DNA from: Mesorhizobium sp. 131-2-1
Lineage (GTDB): Bacteria; Pseudomonadota; Alphaproteobacteria; Rhizobiales; Rhizobiaceae
Reading direction: 5' to 3'
Assembly: GCF_016756535.1 (NCBI RefSeq)
Contig: NZ_AP023247.1
Location: 6,076,501-6,140,500 of the forward strand
DNA length: 64,000 bases
Below are positions 27,434 to 35,502 of the stretch, piece after piece. The notes beneath the pieces are model-generated. The model did not search any database. It was not told the DNA's origin and saw nothing but the letters and a program-made list of their open reading frames with translations. The stretch's first letter is position 1; every line of letters starts with the position of its first letter. A program made the position numbers and the translations under genes.

Positions 27434-27919
27434 ATGTCCGACTACGACCGAACCCGCGCCAGGCTGATCGATGTCGAGCTCGACGAATCGATCGGCCGTT
27501 CGACGCCCGATGTCGAGCACGAGCGGGCGGTGGCGATCTTCGACCTGATCGAGGAAAACAGTTTCCAGCCGGTCAATGACGACGGCGCCGGACCCTACCG
27601 GCTCAAGCTGTCGCTGGTCGATTCCCGCCTGGTCTTCGCGGTGACGCGCGAGGATGGCGCCGGCGTCGTCACCCACATCCTGTCGCTGACGCCGCTGCGG
27701 CGGATCGTCAAGGACTATTACCTGATCTGTGAAAGCTATTACGACGCCATCCGCTCGTCGACGCCGAGCCACATCGAGGCGATCGATATGGGCCGGCGCG
27801 GCCTGCACAATGAGGGCTCGCAAACCTTGATGGACCGGCTTGCCGGCAAGATCGACATCGATTTCGACACGGCGCGCCGGCTGTTCACGCTGGTCTGCGT
27901 GCTGCACTGGCGGGGCTAG
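27434..27919 (+). CDS. UPF0262 family protein
   Basis: A 161-residue cytosolic protein of the alphaproteobacterial UPF0262 family ([19 protein letters not shown] at the start, [20 protein letters not shown], and [21 protein letters not shown] at the end). It starts 2 bp after hisD. Its UAG stop (27917-27919) is in the same frame as the following phosphatase gene, with only three codons between the stop and the first CTG. The function is unknown. Confidence 0.88.
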   Translation: MSDYDRTRARLIDVELDESIGRSTPDVEHERAVAIFDLIEENSFQPVNDDGAGPYRLKLSLVDSRLVFAVTREDGAGVVTHILSLTPLRRIVKDYYLICESYYDAIRSSTPSHIEAIDMGRRGLHNEGSQTLMDRLAGKIDIDFDTARRLFTLVCVLHWRG

Positions 27920-27922
27920 GCC

Positions 27923-28372
27923 CTGGCCTCGCTGCCTCATTCGATCCTGTTTCTGTGCGGCATGAACGCCGTGCGTTCGCCGATGGCCGAGGCGCTGGCG
28001 CGGCGCATGTTGCCCTCGGCCATTTTCGTCGCCTCGGCCGGCGTGCGCGCGGGCGAGCGCGACCCGTTCGTGGACGCGGTGCTGACCGAGGACGCGCTGT
28101 CTCTGGGCGAACGCCAGCCGAGGACCATGGACGAGCTGGAGGACGACTACTTCGACCTGATCGTGACACTGGCGCCGGAGGCGCATCACGCGGCGCTGGA
28201 GCTCACCCGCTCGCTCGCCGTCGAGGTCGAATACTGGCCGATGCCCGACCCGACGGATGCCGGCGGCACGCGCGAGCACATCATGGCCGCCTATCGCGAC
28301 GTTCGCGAGCGGCTGAAGGCGCGCATTGCCAGACGTTTTCCTGCATCCGAGGCAAAAACGCCCGTGGATTAA
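27923..28372 (+). CDS. Low-molecular-weight protein tyrosine phosphatase / ArsC-like family; probable CTG start
   Basis: The P-loop is CGMNAVRS (C-x5-R-S), with nucleophile Cys codon 27956-27958 and Arg six codons later. A general-acid Asp is seen in PMPDPTDAGG. The first in-frame ATG (27962) comes after the catalytic Cys, so it cannot be the true start. Between the UAG of the upstream gene (27917) and the Cys there is no in-frame ATG, GTG or TTG, only CTG at 27923 and 27932. With CTG 27923 the product is 149 residues and begins (M)ASLPHSILFLCG, the right length for the family. Readthrough of the UAG would instead give a fusion to UPF0262. The phosphatase/arsenate-reductase distinction cannot be made here. 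Confidence 0.75.
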   Translation: MASLPHSILFLCGMNAVRSPMAEALARRMLPSAIFVASAGVRAGERDPFVDAVLTEDALSLGERQPRTMDELEDDYFDLIVTLAPEAHHAALELTRSLAVEVEYWPMPDPTDAGGTREHIMAAYRDVRERLKARIARRFPASEAKTPVD

Positions 28373-28459
28373 GCGTGTTCACAAGCGGACGATTATCATA
28401 TAGGTTCCGCCGAAATTCCGGCCGGGGCGCCGGAACCGAAATCCAAGCAAAGGTATCGA

Positions 28460-28678
28460 ATGCCGAAGGAAGAAGTCCTCGAGTTTCCGGGTGTGGTCAC
28501 GGAGCTGCTGCCCAACGCGATGTTCCGGGTGAAGCTCGAAAACGAACACGAGATCATCGCCCACACGGCCGGCCGCATGCGCAAGAACCGCATCCGCGTG
28601 CTGACCGGAGACAAGGTCCTGGTCGAGATGACACCCTATGACCTGACCAAGGGCCGCATCACCTACCGTTTCAAGTAA
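28460..28678 (+). CDS. infA: Translation initiation factor IF-1
   Basis: A 72-residue S1/OB-fold protein: [20 protein letters not shown] then [31 protein letters not shown], and [11 protein letters not shown] at the end. Length and sequence are textbook for IF-1, which binds the 30S A site during initiation. It is followed 19 bp later by maf. Confidence 0.98.
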
Positions 28679-28697
28679 CAGCCCGGCGCGACCCCAG

Positions 28698-29324
28698 ATG
28701 AGCATCCTGCAGAAGCTCGTGCTTGCCTCGGGTTCGCCGCGCCGCATCGAGCTGTTGCAGCAGGCCGGCATCGAGCCGGACCGCGTGCTGCCCGCCGATG
28801 TCGACGAGACGCCGCTGCGCGCCGAGCATCCGCGCTCACTGGCCAAGCGCCTTTCCAAGGACAAGGCCGAGAAGGCGTTCGCCTCGCTGAAGAGCGAGGA
28901 GGATTACGCTCCGGGCTTCGTGCTGGCCGCCGACACGGTGGTGGCGGTCGGACGGCGAATCCTGCCCAAGGCCGAGACGATCGACGACGCCGTCAACTGC
29001 CTCGGCCTGCTTTCGGGCCGCTCGCACCGGGTCTACTCCGGGCTCTGCCTGATCACGCCTGGCGGCAAGCTGCGCCAGAAGCTGGTCGAGACAAGGGTGC
29101 GCTTCAAGCGATTGCCGCGCGAGGAGATCGACGCCTATGTCGCCTCCGGCGAATGGCGCGGCAAGGCCGGTGGCTATGCCGTGCAGGGGCTCGCCGGCTC
29201 GTTCGTCGTCAAGCTGGTCGGCTCCTACACCAATGTCGTCGGCCTGCCGCTCTACGAGACGACGGCACTGCTTGCCGGCGAGGGCTTCAAAGTGCATGCG
29301 AGCTGGCTGACCCCGCGACCATGA
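28698..29324 (+). CDS. maf: Maf-like nucleoside triphosphate pyrophosphatase
   Basis: A 208-residue Maf/Ham1-fold protein with [19 protein letters not shown] at residue 8, the SKDKAEKAF motif, [12 protein letters not shown] and [10 protein letters not shown]. Members hydrolyse non-canonical or modified NTPs (for example dTTP/UTP or m7GTP) to the monophosphates. It lies between infA and yacG and its stop overlaps yacG by ATGA. Confidence 0.93.
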   Translation: MSILQKLVLASGSPRRIELLQQAGIEPDRVLPADVDETPLRAEHPRSLAKRLSKDKAEKAFASLKSEEDYAPGFVLAADTVVAVGRRILPKAETIDDAVNCLGLLSGRSHRVYSGLCLITPGGKLRQKLVETRVRFKRLPREEIDAYVASGEWRGKAGGYAVQGLAGSFVVKLVGSYTNVVGLPLYETTALLAGEGFKVHASWLTPRP

Positions 29325-29542
29325 GCATGGACGACAAGGTCACGCCGCTGCGCCCCCGACGCCCCTGCCCCGAATGCGGCAAGGCGTCGGCGCGCGAGCA
29401 TTATCCGTTCTGCTCGGTCCGCTGCAAGGACATCGACCTCAATCGCTGGCTGAAGGGCGCCTACGTCATCCCCGGCCGCGAGAGCGAGGAGGAGGAAAAC
29501 GATGGACCGGGCCATGACCCGTCGCCCGGGAACGAGCCGTAA
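29321..29542 (+). CDS. yacG: DNA gyrase inhibitor YacG (zinc-finger protein)
   Basis: A 73-residue protein with one zinc-ribbon, C-P-E-C then [11 protein letters not shown], i.e. Cys-x2-Cys-x15-Cys-x3-Cys, followed by [12 protein letters not shown]. YacG proteins bind GyrB and block DNA binding by gyrase. ATG 29321 overlaps the maf stop (ATGA); a second ATG two codons later is also possible. Confidence 0.93.
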   Translation: MSMDDKVTPLRPRRPCPECGKASAREHYPFCSVRCKDIDLNRWLKGAYVIPGRESEEEENDGPGHDPSPGNEP

Positions 29543-29704
29543 GCGCGCGACAAGCACGGTTTTCCAGCGGTTTTCTTTTCCCGGCTGAAATCCGTGCTTA
29601 GGCGCTGGACAGGCTGAATTCCCGTGCTATAACCCACGCGCTTTCAAGGGGCGCCGGCGGCGTCTTCTAGAAATCCGGCCTGCGAAATCTCGTTTGCCGG
29701 CGAG

Positions 29705-29780
<76 letters not shown>

Positions 29781-29927
29781 TCCCCTCTTCTCCCGACAGT
29801 CCCTTTCGCCGAAGCTTCTACTCTCCTGTCTCGGCAACTAGCTGAAATACTTACTGATTTCGCTGCCCAAAGCGCGGATGGTCGGGTTTCGTGGAATTTC
29901 GGCGCAGTTGGTCCAACGAGGCGGGGG

Positions 29928-29948
29928 GCTGGTATTTTCGCTGGTATT
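29928..29948. repeat. Direct repeat just before the integrase (possible integrase arm sites)
   Basis: GCTGGTATT occurs at 29928-29936 and again at 29940-29948, with a related GATGGTATC at 29959. The 212-bp stretch between tRNA-Phe and the integrase has no gene. Short direct repeats between att core and int are typical of integrase arm-binding sites, so this role is plausible but unproven. Confidence 0.35.
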
Positions 29949-29992
29949 GGAGATCCTGATGGTATCGATGCAGCCAAATGGAGGTCCCGAAA

Positions 29993-31303
29993 ATGGCTCT
30001 TTCCGACGTAAAATGCCGTAATGCCCGACCCGCTTCCAAGCTCGTGAAATTGTCTGACGGTGGCGGGCTCCAGCTTTGGGTGCAGCCTACCGGATCTCGC
30101 CTATGGCGCCTCGCCTATCGTTTTGGCGGCAAGCAGAAGCTTCTGGCGTTGGGCAGCTATCCCCTCATCTCCCTCGCTGAGGCACGCGAGGCGCGCGATA
30201 CCGCCAAACGTCTCCTCCTACGTGGCATCGACCCCGCACAGGAGCGTAAGTCGCAAAAGGCTTCGGCGGAGGACACCTTTCGCTCAATCGCGGAGGACTA
30301 TGTCGACAAGCTGAAGAAGGAGGGACGTGCCGACCGGACCATCACCAAGGTCAAATGGCTGCTCGACTTTGCCTATCCAACGTTTGGGGACAAAAGCGTT
30401 CGGGAGATCGATCCGGCCACAATTCTTGCCGCTCTCCGCAGCGTGGAGGTTCGTGGTCGATACGAGTCGGCCAGGCGAATGCGCTCCACCATCGGCAGCG
30501 TGTTTCGATATGCAATCGCAACCGCACGCGCCGATGTAGATCCGACGATCGCCCTGAGGGGCTCACTCGTCGGTCCGACGGTCACGCCCCGTGCCGCGGT
30601 TACCGATCCTAAGGCCTTGGGAGGCTTGCTGAGGGCGATTAATGCATTTGACGGACAGCCTACAACCCGAGCCGCTCTGAAGCTGATGGCCCTGCTATTT
30701 CCCCGCCCCGGCGAGCTGCGCGCGGCCGGATGGGACGAGTTCGATTTCGAAAGCTCGGTGTGGAGCATCCCTGAAGGACGCATGAAGATGCGACGGCCGC
30801 ACCGCGTACCTCTTTCCACGCAGGCCGTCAGCGTCCTGACCTCACTTAGAGAAATCTCTGGTGGTGGATCGCTGTTGTTTCCTAGTGTTCGATCGGGTTC
30901 GCGTCCGATTTCCGACAACACGCTTAACGCCGCCCTTCGCCGTATGGGCTATGGCAAAGAAGAAGCTACCGCGCACGGCTTTCGAGCAACGGCATCAACT
31001 CTGCTAAACGAATGCGGCAAGTGGCACCCGGACGCCGTAGAGCGGCAGCTGGCCCACATTGAGAACAACGACGTTCGGCGCGCCTATGCCCGGGCAGAGC
31101 ACTGGGAAGAGCGCGTCAGGATGATGCAATGGTGGGCCGATTATCTGGATGAACTCGAGAGCAAAAACTCGCGGGTGGTCTCAATCGGGGGACGCGAGGC
31201 AAGCCTGCTGTCCATACATCCTCGCGAGGGTCTAGTTTGGAAGCCAACAGCGACGGTTCGCCAAACGACGAGACGAACCTCCAATCTCCGAAAATCACAC
31301 TGA
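29993..31303 (+). CDS. intS: P4-family tyrosine site-specific integrase (IntS-like)
   Basis: A 436-residue protein. N-terminal DUF4102 arm-binding domain (about 1-90, LSDGGGLQLWVQPTGSRLW, RFGGKQKLLALGSYP), core-binding domain about 100-190, then the catalytic domain with Arg in PGELRAAGWDEF, HGFRATASTLLNE (HxxR) and Tyr in DVRRAYARAEHW. Start ATG 29993 has GGAGG eight bases upstream. Its place 212 bp from tRNA-Phe in the same direction matches intS of ICEMlSym-type elements. A degraded relative of its C-terminal half is at 42047-42554. The final ~45 residues are a poorly conserved-looking tail. Confidence 0.93.
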   Translation: MALSDVKCRNARPASKLVKLSDGGGLQLWVQPTGSRLWRLAYRFGGKQKLLALGSYPLISLAEAREARDTAKRLLLRGIDPAQERKSQKASAEDTFRSIAEDYVDKLKKEGRADRTITKVKWLLDFAYPTFGDKSVREIDPATILAALRSVEVRGRYESARRMRSTIGSVFRYAIATARADVDPTIALRGSLVGPTVTPRAAVTDPKALGGLLRAINAFDGQPTTRAALKLMALLFPRPGELRAAGWDEFDFESSVWSIPEGRMKMRRPHRVPLSTQAVSVLTSLREISGGGSLLFPSVRSGSRPISDNTLNAALRRMGYGKEEATAHGFRATASTLLNECGKWHPDAVERQLAHIENNDVRRAYARAEHWEERVRMMQWWADYLDELESKNSRVVSIGGREASLLSIHPREGLVWKPTATVRQTTRRTSNLRKSH

Positions 31304-31427
31304 ACCCCGTCGAAAACACCGAAACTGGGCGACCAATGTTGCAGGCCCGGAGGGTCATCGTTTTCCACAGGAAATCAATTGGCCACACATTTCCTTCGTA
31401 TTCTCTCGTATGGTCTGGCGAACCTAA

Positions 31428-32379
31428 GAGCCTGACCCGAAACTCTGGTTTGAGCGGGGAACTGGTTGAGTGGCCCCGTCCGTTGTGATTCGCTTGAGTT
31501 GTCTAGACTTGAGCGAGGTCACAACATGGGTTGGACGGAGGCCACCCGCCGGCAATATTGCCGCGCGGGGCAGCGGGATGCAAATGCATTGACGGACAAG
31601 GAATGGGCGCTGATCGAGCCGTTCCTGCCGGGAGCGAAGGCGACGGGACGACCGCGGACGACCGAATTGCGGGCGGTCGTGGACGCGCTCCTCTTTATCG
31701 CCTGGACGGGTTGCCAGTGGCGGGCATTGCCTGAGCGGTTCCCGCCGGTTTCGACGGTTCAACGCTATTTCTATGCCTGGCGGGACGATGGGCTGTGGAA
31801 GACCATCAACTTTCACCTGGTGGCGGCGGCTCGCGTCGCCCTCGGTCGCGAGGCGAGCCCCAGCGCCGGCGTCATTGACAGCCAATCGGCAAAGGCCACG
31901 GACGTTGCCGGTTTGCGTGGCTACGACGCCGGCAAGAAGATCAAAGGCCGCAAGCGCCATATCATCACCGACACCGAGGGGCACCTGGTCGGGCTGACGG
32001 TGCATACGGCCGATATCCAGGACAGGGATGGGGCAGTCGGCGTCATCGCCTCCATTCGACAGCTTTACCCGTGGTTGCGCCATCTATTCGCCGACGGCGG
32101 TTATGCCGGAGAAAAACTGACGCAGGCTCTGGCCGATTTGGGCACGTGGACCATCGAAATCATCAAGCGCTCCGACACGGCCAAAGGCTTTGAGGTGCTG
32201 CCGCGACGATGGGTCGTCGAGCGAACTTTCGCCTGGCTGGGACGTTGTCGCCGGCTCGCCAAGGACTTCGAGGCGACCATCGCCAGCGCCGAGGCGTGGA
32301 TCTTCATCGCGTCGATCCGCCTCATGCTTCGCCGCATGGCAGCTCCGCGTCGTGCCTAGCCGGGTTTCGAGTCAGGCTC
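31428..32379. mobile_element. IS5-family insertion sequence (952 bp), intact
   Basis: Terminal inverted repeats GAGCCTGACCCGAAAC (left, from 31428) and, read inward from the right end at 32379, GAGCCTGACTCGAAAC differ at one position. Both ends are flanked by TAA (31425-31427 and 32380-32382), a 3-bp target duplication of the TNA type expected for the IS1031 subgroup of IS5. It contains one full transposase gene and has landed between the integrase and the DUF3800 gene. Intact ends, TSD and ORF suggest a recent insertion. Confidence 0.9.
31526..32359 (+). CDS. IS5-family transposase
   Basis: A 277-residue DDE transposase. The N-terminal LTDKEWALIEPFLPG motif opens the IS5 N-terminal domain (DUF4096-like). 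The catalytic residues appear as Asp in GVIDSQSAKATD, Asp in FADGGYAG and Glu in RRWVVERTFAWLGRCRR. It starts at ATG 31526, about 100 bp from the left end, and stops 20 bp from the right end. No frameshift or stop is seen, so it is likely active. Confidence 0.93.
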   Translation: MGWTEATRRQYCRAGQRDANALTDKEWALIEPFLPGAKATGRPRTTELRAVVDALLFIAWTGCQWRALPERFPPVSTVQRYFYAWRDDGLWKTINFHLVAAARVALGREASPSAGVIDSQSAKATDVAGLRGYDAGKKIKGRKRHIITDTEGHLVGLTVHTADIQDRDGAVGVIASIRQLYPWLRHLFADGGYAGEKLTQALADLGTWTIEIIKRSDTAKGFEVLPRRWVVERTFAWLGRCRRLAKDFEATIASAEAWIFIASIRLMLRRMAAPRRA

Positions 32380-32382
32380 TAA

Positions 32383-32757
32383 GGACCAGGAGGAGGACTA
32401 GTATTCCCTCCGCGGTGTCTCGTCGTCCACAAGAAGGGTCGATTAACCCGTGACGAACGTGGCTGGTTTGGGGCCGTGTCCAGACGGTCCGGTTGCGGCA
32501 AACTCGCGGCAGTAAGCTGCCATTCCGCAGCCGACGCCATTGCGGTCATTTGCTCTTCTTCGGAACAACGACCGGGCCTAAAGTTGCCCCTTACATTGGG
32601 ATTTGAGAAGTCGAAGGGTGTGAGAGCTGATGTGCCTACCTTGGCGCTGATCCTCGTGACCCGTCCTGACAATGGACAAGATTGCAGTCTTACAAATTTT
32701 TCTACAATCAGTCGTACCGAAAAACTATTGGATGCACTATTGGGAGATGCACTGCTA
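32383..32757. other. Intergenic stretch without a recognised gene
   Basis: About 375 bp between the IS element and the DUF3800 gene. The frame of the next gene is open here back to 32476, but the translation has no recognisable similarity and the base composition becomes A/T-richer after 32680, as for a promoter region. Nothing else was identified. Confidence 0.5.
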
Positions 32758-33687
32758 ATGAGGATCATTTTTGCCTGCGACGAGTCAGGTGCGAAGGGGT
32801 ACGCGGATCGCGACGAGGCATTCGACGGTGAAGTTGGCCTCTTCGCAGGTGTCATGGTGCCCGAAAGCCATCTTGCAGCGGTAGAGGCCGACCTGCAAAT
32901 CGTCGTGCAGAGGTATCAGACTGACGCTCAGAAGCTGCATATCGCCGACTTACCGCCTGACCGACAGGGAGCTCTGCGCGATGACATCTATGCGGTCATT
33001 CGCAAACATCAACTTCCTTGCTTTTGGTACGCCATCCACGTCGCCGGCTTTCATGCCTGGCACCTCAGCCAGATCGAGGCACGCAAGCAGGCGAAGGCCC
33101 TGCCCGCCGCCGCTTCAAGCCAACCTCCGCGCTATAAGGGAGGCAGTCCAAGAGAAACCCCGGATTCGTTGCACGTCGCGATTTTTGACGGTCTCTACGC
33201 CCATCTTGTTGCCTTCCTCGAGGAGCGCGGCTGCAAGGATGTCGAGATCGAGGTGCGGACCGACCGTGTGGACAATCCTATTGTTAAGGATTTCATCGCG
33301 GTCGCCGAAAGACTATTGGGCGACATGACTTTCACTAGGACGTCCCGCCGCTTCGATACGGTTACCAAGACGTTGGTCGATAGGCAAATCCGCATCTGTA
33401 CAGTTCTCCCTCCCGAGTTGCAGATTGAGCTGCAGGTGAGGAGCCTCGAGATCAACGCTGTCGATCACGACAGTGACGGTCTGGTGCTGGCTGCAGACGT
33501 GCTGGCAAACAGTCTCGCCTACCTTTTCAAACAGCGCATCGGCACCGAGAAGTACACTAGGCTGAACTGGCCCGATGCCGTGACCGGCCACCCCTTGGAG
33601 GAAAATCTACTGACCTTCAACAACTGGGGCGACGGCGACCTCGTCGGGGACGTTCTCTACCGGCATCCTAAGGCGGTTGCTGGCTAG
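32758..33687 (+). CDS. DUF3800 domain protein
   Basis: A 309-residue protein. The N-terminal IIFACDESG motif is the acidic D-E-S-G signature of DUF3800, and a second acidic cluster is at DSDGLVLAADVLANSLAYLF near the C-terminus. This resembles the RNase H-like layout suggested for the family. ATG 32758 is chosen since it places the first beta strand at the N-terminus. DUF3800 genes are frequent in mobile elements and defence islands and their function is not established. It is convergent with the SLOG-HTH gene. Confidence 0.8.
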   Translation: MRIIFACDESGAKGYADRDEAFDGEVGLFAGVMVPESHLAAVEADLQIVVQRYQTDAQKLHIADLPPDRQGALRDDIYAVIRKHQLPCFWYAIHVAGFHAWHLSQIEARKQAKALPAAASSQPPRYKGGSPRETPDSLHVAIFDGLYAHLVAFLEERGCKDVEIEVRTDRVDNPIVKDFIAVAERLLGDMTFTRTSRRFDTVTKTLVDRQIRICTVLPPELQIELQVRSLEINAVDHDSDGLVLAADVLANSLAYLFKQRIGTEKYTRLNWPDAVTGHPLEENLLTFNNWGDGDLVGDVLYRHPKAVAG

Positions 33688-33857
33688 ACCTGCCACGGCG
33701 CGGGGGACCGCTACTGGCGCGCAGCAGTCGCTAATGCCTCTACATAGGACTCACCCCAGTCCGGCCGTAGGCGTCCGGCCGCCTTGCTGCACATTGGGAA
33801 ATGGACGCTTCGAGCTTCCCGAGCGCTCCGATCGAAACTGAAGGATCTCAAACTGTA

Positions 33858-34727
33858 TCAGCCGGCAGCGCCGTGAGGCTCGCGAACTTGCATCTCCACT
33901 TGCAAGCCGGCGGCAGCAGCCATGTTGACCAGTGCGTCGAGGCCGAACAGGTCGACTTTGCCGCGGGTAAGGTCTGAGATCCGCGGCTGGGTCACCCCAA
34001 AGACTTTGGCCGCTTGAGACTGACTTAAATGCGTGCGGGAAATATGCTCTTTGAGCGCCGTCATGAGCACCGCGCGTAACTTTGCGCTCTCGCTCTGTTG
34101 CGGGCTCGGCTCGGCAGGTGCCGCCGGCTCCAGATCCTTCACCGGGCCTGCAGACGATTCGCTATTCGCACCGATGTCCAGCAAGAATTGCTCGTTGGCG
34201 ATACTGGCGATTTTCGCGGTGAGGCCGATCTTCTCTTCCGCCTTTGCGCGAGCATGATCCGACATGAAGGCGAGAAGGCGCTCCAAGCCACCCTTGTCCG
34301 ATACGGTTACAAAATCCTTGTTCTTGTTCACGAAGACCACGGACTTCTTCTTTTCTCGAAGAAGCTCGATGACATTGCTTAGTGTGCCGGTGCTTTTGCA
34401 ATCCCAGACCATGAGGCCATAGTCGCTGTTGCGCGCCATCTCCAGGTCTTTGGCGGTAAAATAGGCGCGCGTGCCAGCCTTCGCCTTCGAGACGACCCTG
34501 TGGACCGGCCATTCTGCGACATTGTTCCGGGGCGAATCGCCGGTGCAATACACAGTCACCTTTCTGGCTTGGTACTGCTGGAGGCATTCTTGAATTGAGG
34601 TATCGGCACCATCGGCATCTCCGACCACGACGTCGAAGTCTGAAGATACGATCTTGTTGATCCTATCCGCCACCTTCTCATGCAGGCGACTGATGGAGAT
34701 TGATCCGGCGATGAAGACAGTGGTCAT
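33858..34727 (-). CDS. SLOG-like (DUF2493/YspA-type) nucleotide-binding domain fused to an XRE-type HTH
   Basis: A 289-residue protein. Residues 1-150 have a Rossmann-like fold with TVFIAGSISISRL, VVVGDADGADTSIQECL (GxxxGAD of YspA-type SLOG proteins) and GLMVWDCKSTGTLSNVIELL. A linker (160-220) rich in Pro/Ala/Ser follows. Residues 225-285 form an XRE/HigA2-type helix-turn-helix (LSQSQAAKVFGVTQPRISDLTRG). The start ATG 34727 lies 4 bp after the stop of the phosphoribosyltransferase gene, so they form an operon. A ligand-sensing repressor is the simplest idea: SLOG binds a nucleotide-derived ligand and the HTH binds DNA. This is inferred. Confidence 0.72.
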   Translation of the reverse strand: MTTVFIAGSISISRLHEKVADRINKIVSSDFDVVVGDADGADTSIQECLQQYQARKVTVYCTGDSPRNNVAEWPVHRVVSKAKAGTRAYFTAKDLEMARNSDYGLMVWDCKSTGTLSNVIELLREKKKSVVFVNKNKDFVTVSDKGGLERLLAFMSDHARAKAEEKIGLTAKIASIANEQFLLDIGANSESSAGPVKDLEPAAPAEPSPQQSESAKLRAVLMTALKEHISRTHLSQSQAAKVFGVTQPRISDLTRGKVDLFGLDALVNMAAAAGLQVEMQVREPHGAAG

Positions 34728-34731
34728 GGCA

Positions 34732-35322
34732 TTACTTCCATGTGATCGAAGCGGCGTAGATATGGTTGATTTTCTTGTACGTGCGCAGCGTTTTGCAGAC
34801 GGCGTCCATCGTGGCGCCCGTGTCGAAAAGGTCATCAAGGACAAGCGCGTTCCAACACCCTTCGTTGGTGATGGACGGGTTGATGCTGAACCGTCCCTCC
34901 AATGCGGCGTCCTTAGCCTCGCGGCCATGCAGATTCTTGAGCTGCGGGCTACCTTCCGGCGCTGGCGCCTTGACGATGATATCATCGAACACCGGCGTTT
35001 TCGTCAGTTTGCCGAGTTCGTTGGCGATCTCATTGACCGGCTGGCGCGCGCGCACCGTGGAGGCCGGCATCGGGATAATAAGGCCAATCTTGCCGAACAA
35101 AGGCAGCAAGGATTGCTGCACTTGCGCTGCGAGCGCTTGCACCTGATTCCAATCGGCTCGATATTTAAGCTGGTATAACGCCTCGCCGGGCTCTGAGCGC
35201 GTCGTGTCAAATCGAGGGTGGCCGTATTCGTCGTCGCCCAGGTAGACGCTCGACAGCGTATGCTTGTGCAGCGCGTAACCGAGATCCCAACTGCCTTCGA
35301 GCTTTCGAACCTGAACCTTCAT
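34732..35322 (-). CDS. ComF-like phosphoribosyltransferase
   Basis: A 196-residue type I phosphoribosyltransferase. The PRPP-binding loop is ALVLDDLFDTGATMDAV near residue 165, and LIIPMPASTVRARQPVNEIA near 85 resembles the ComF/GntX family, but the N-terminal zinc ribbon of ComF is absent. ATG 35322 follows an AAGGA site; the frame extends upstream without signals. It is first in a two-gene unit with the SLOG-HTH protein. A nucleotide-modifying enzyme beside a nucleotide-binding SLOG regulator suggests a signalling pair, an untested idea. Confidence 0.75.
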   Translation of the reverse strand: MKVQVRKLEGSWDLGYALHKHTLSSVYLGDDEYGHPRFDTTRSEPGEALYQLKYRADWNQVQALAAQVQQSLLPLFGKIGLIIPMPASTVRARQPVNEIANELGKLTKTPVFDDIIVKAPAPEGSPQLKNLHGREAKDAALEGRFSINPSITNEGCWNALVLDDLFDTGATMDAVCKTLRTYKKINHIYAASITWK

Positions 35323-35378
35323 GATGATGAGTATTCCTTGCAGGCCCTGGGAACGCCAACTGCGCGCCCACCTTATAT

Positions 35379-35394
35379 ATACAAAATATTGTAT
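35379..35394. promoter_or_regulatory. Palindromic operator candidate in the divergent promoter
   Basis: ATACAA-AATA-TTGTAT, a perfect 6-bp dyad with a 4-base centre, within an A/T-rich TATATATA tract. It lies between the phosphoribosyltransferase/SLOG-HTH pair (minus) and the helicase gene (plus). An XRE-type regulator encoded next door could bind it and control both directions. Confidence 0.5.
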
Positions 35395-35502
35395 GAGACG
35401 CAATGGCCCCGGGGCGGCTCGTCAATGGCATCCGGAGCTCACGGCGCCAGCGTAGTCACGTCGGGGATTGACCAATTGCGTAAGGTTGCATAATGTTGCC
35501 GT

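Noticed and set aside
27962..28372. Phosphatase gene starting at the first ATG
   Set aside because: This start would remove the catalytic Cys of the P-loop, so the gene is placed from CTG 27923.
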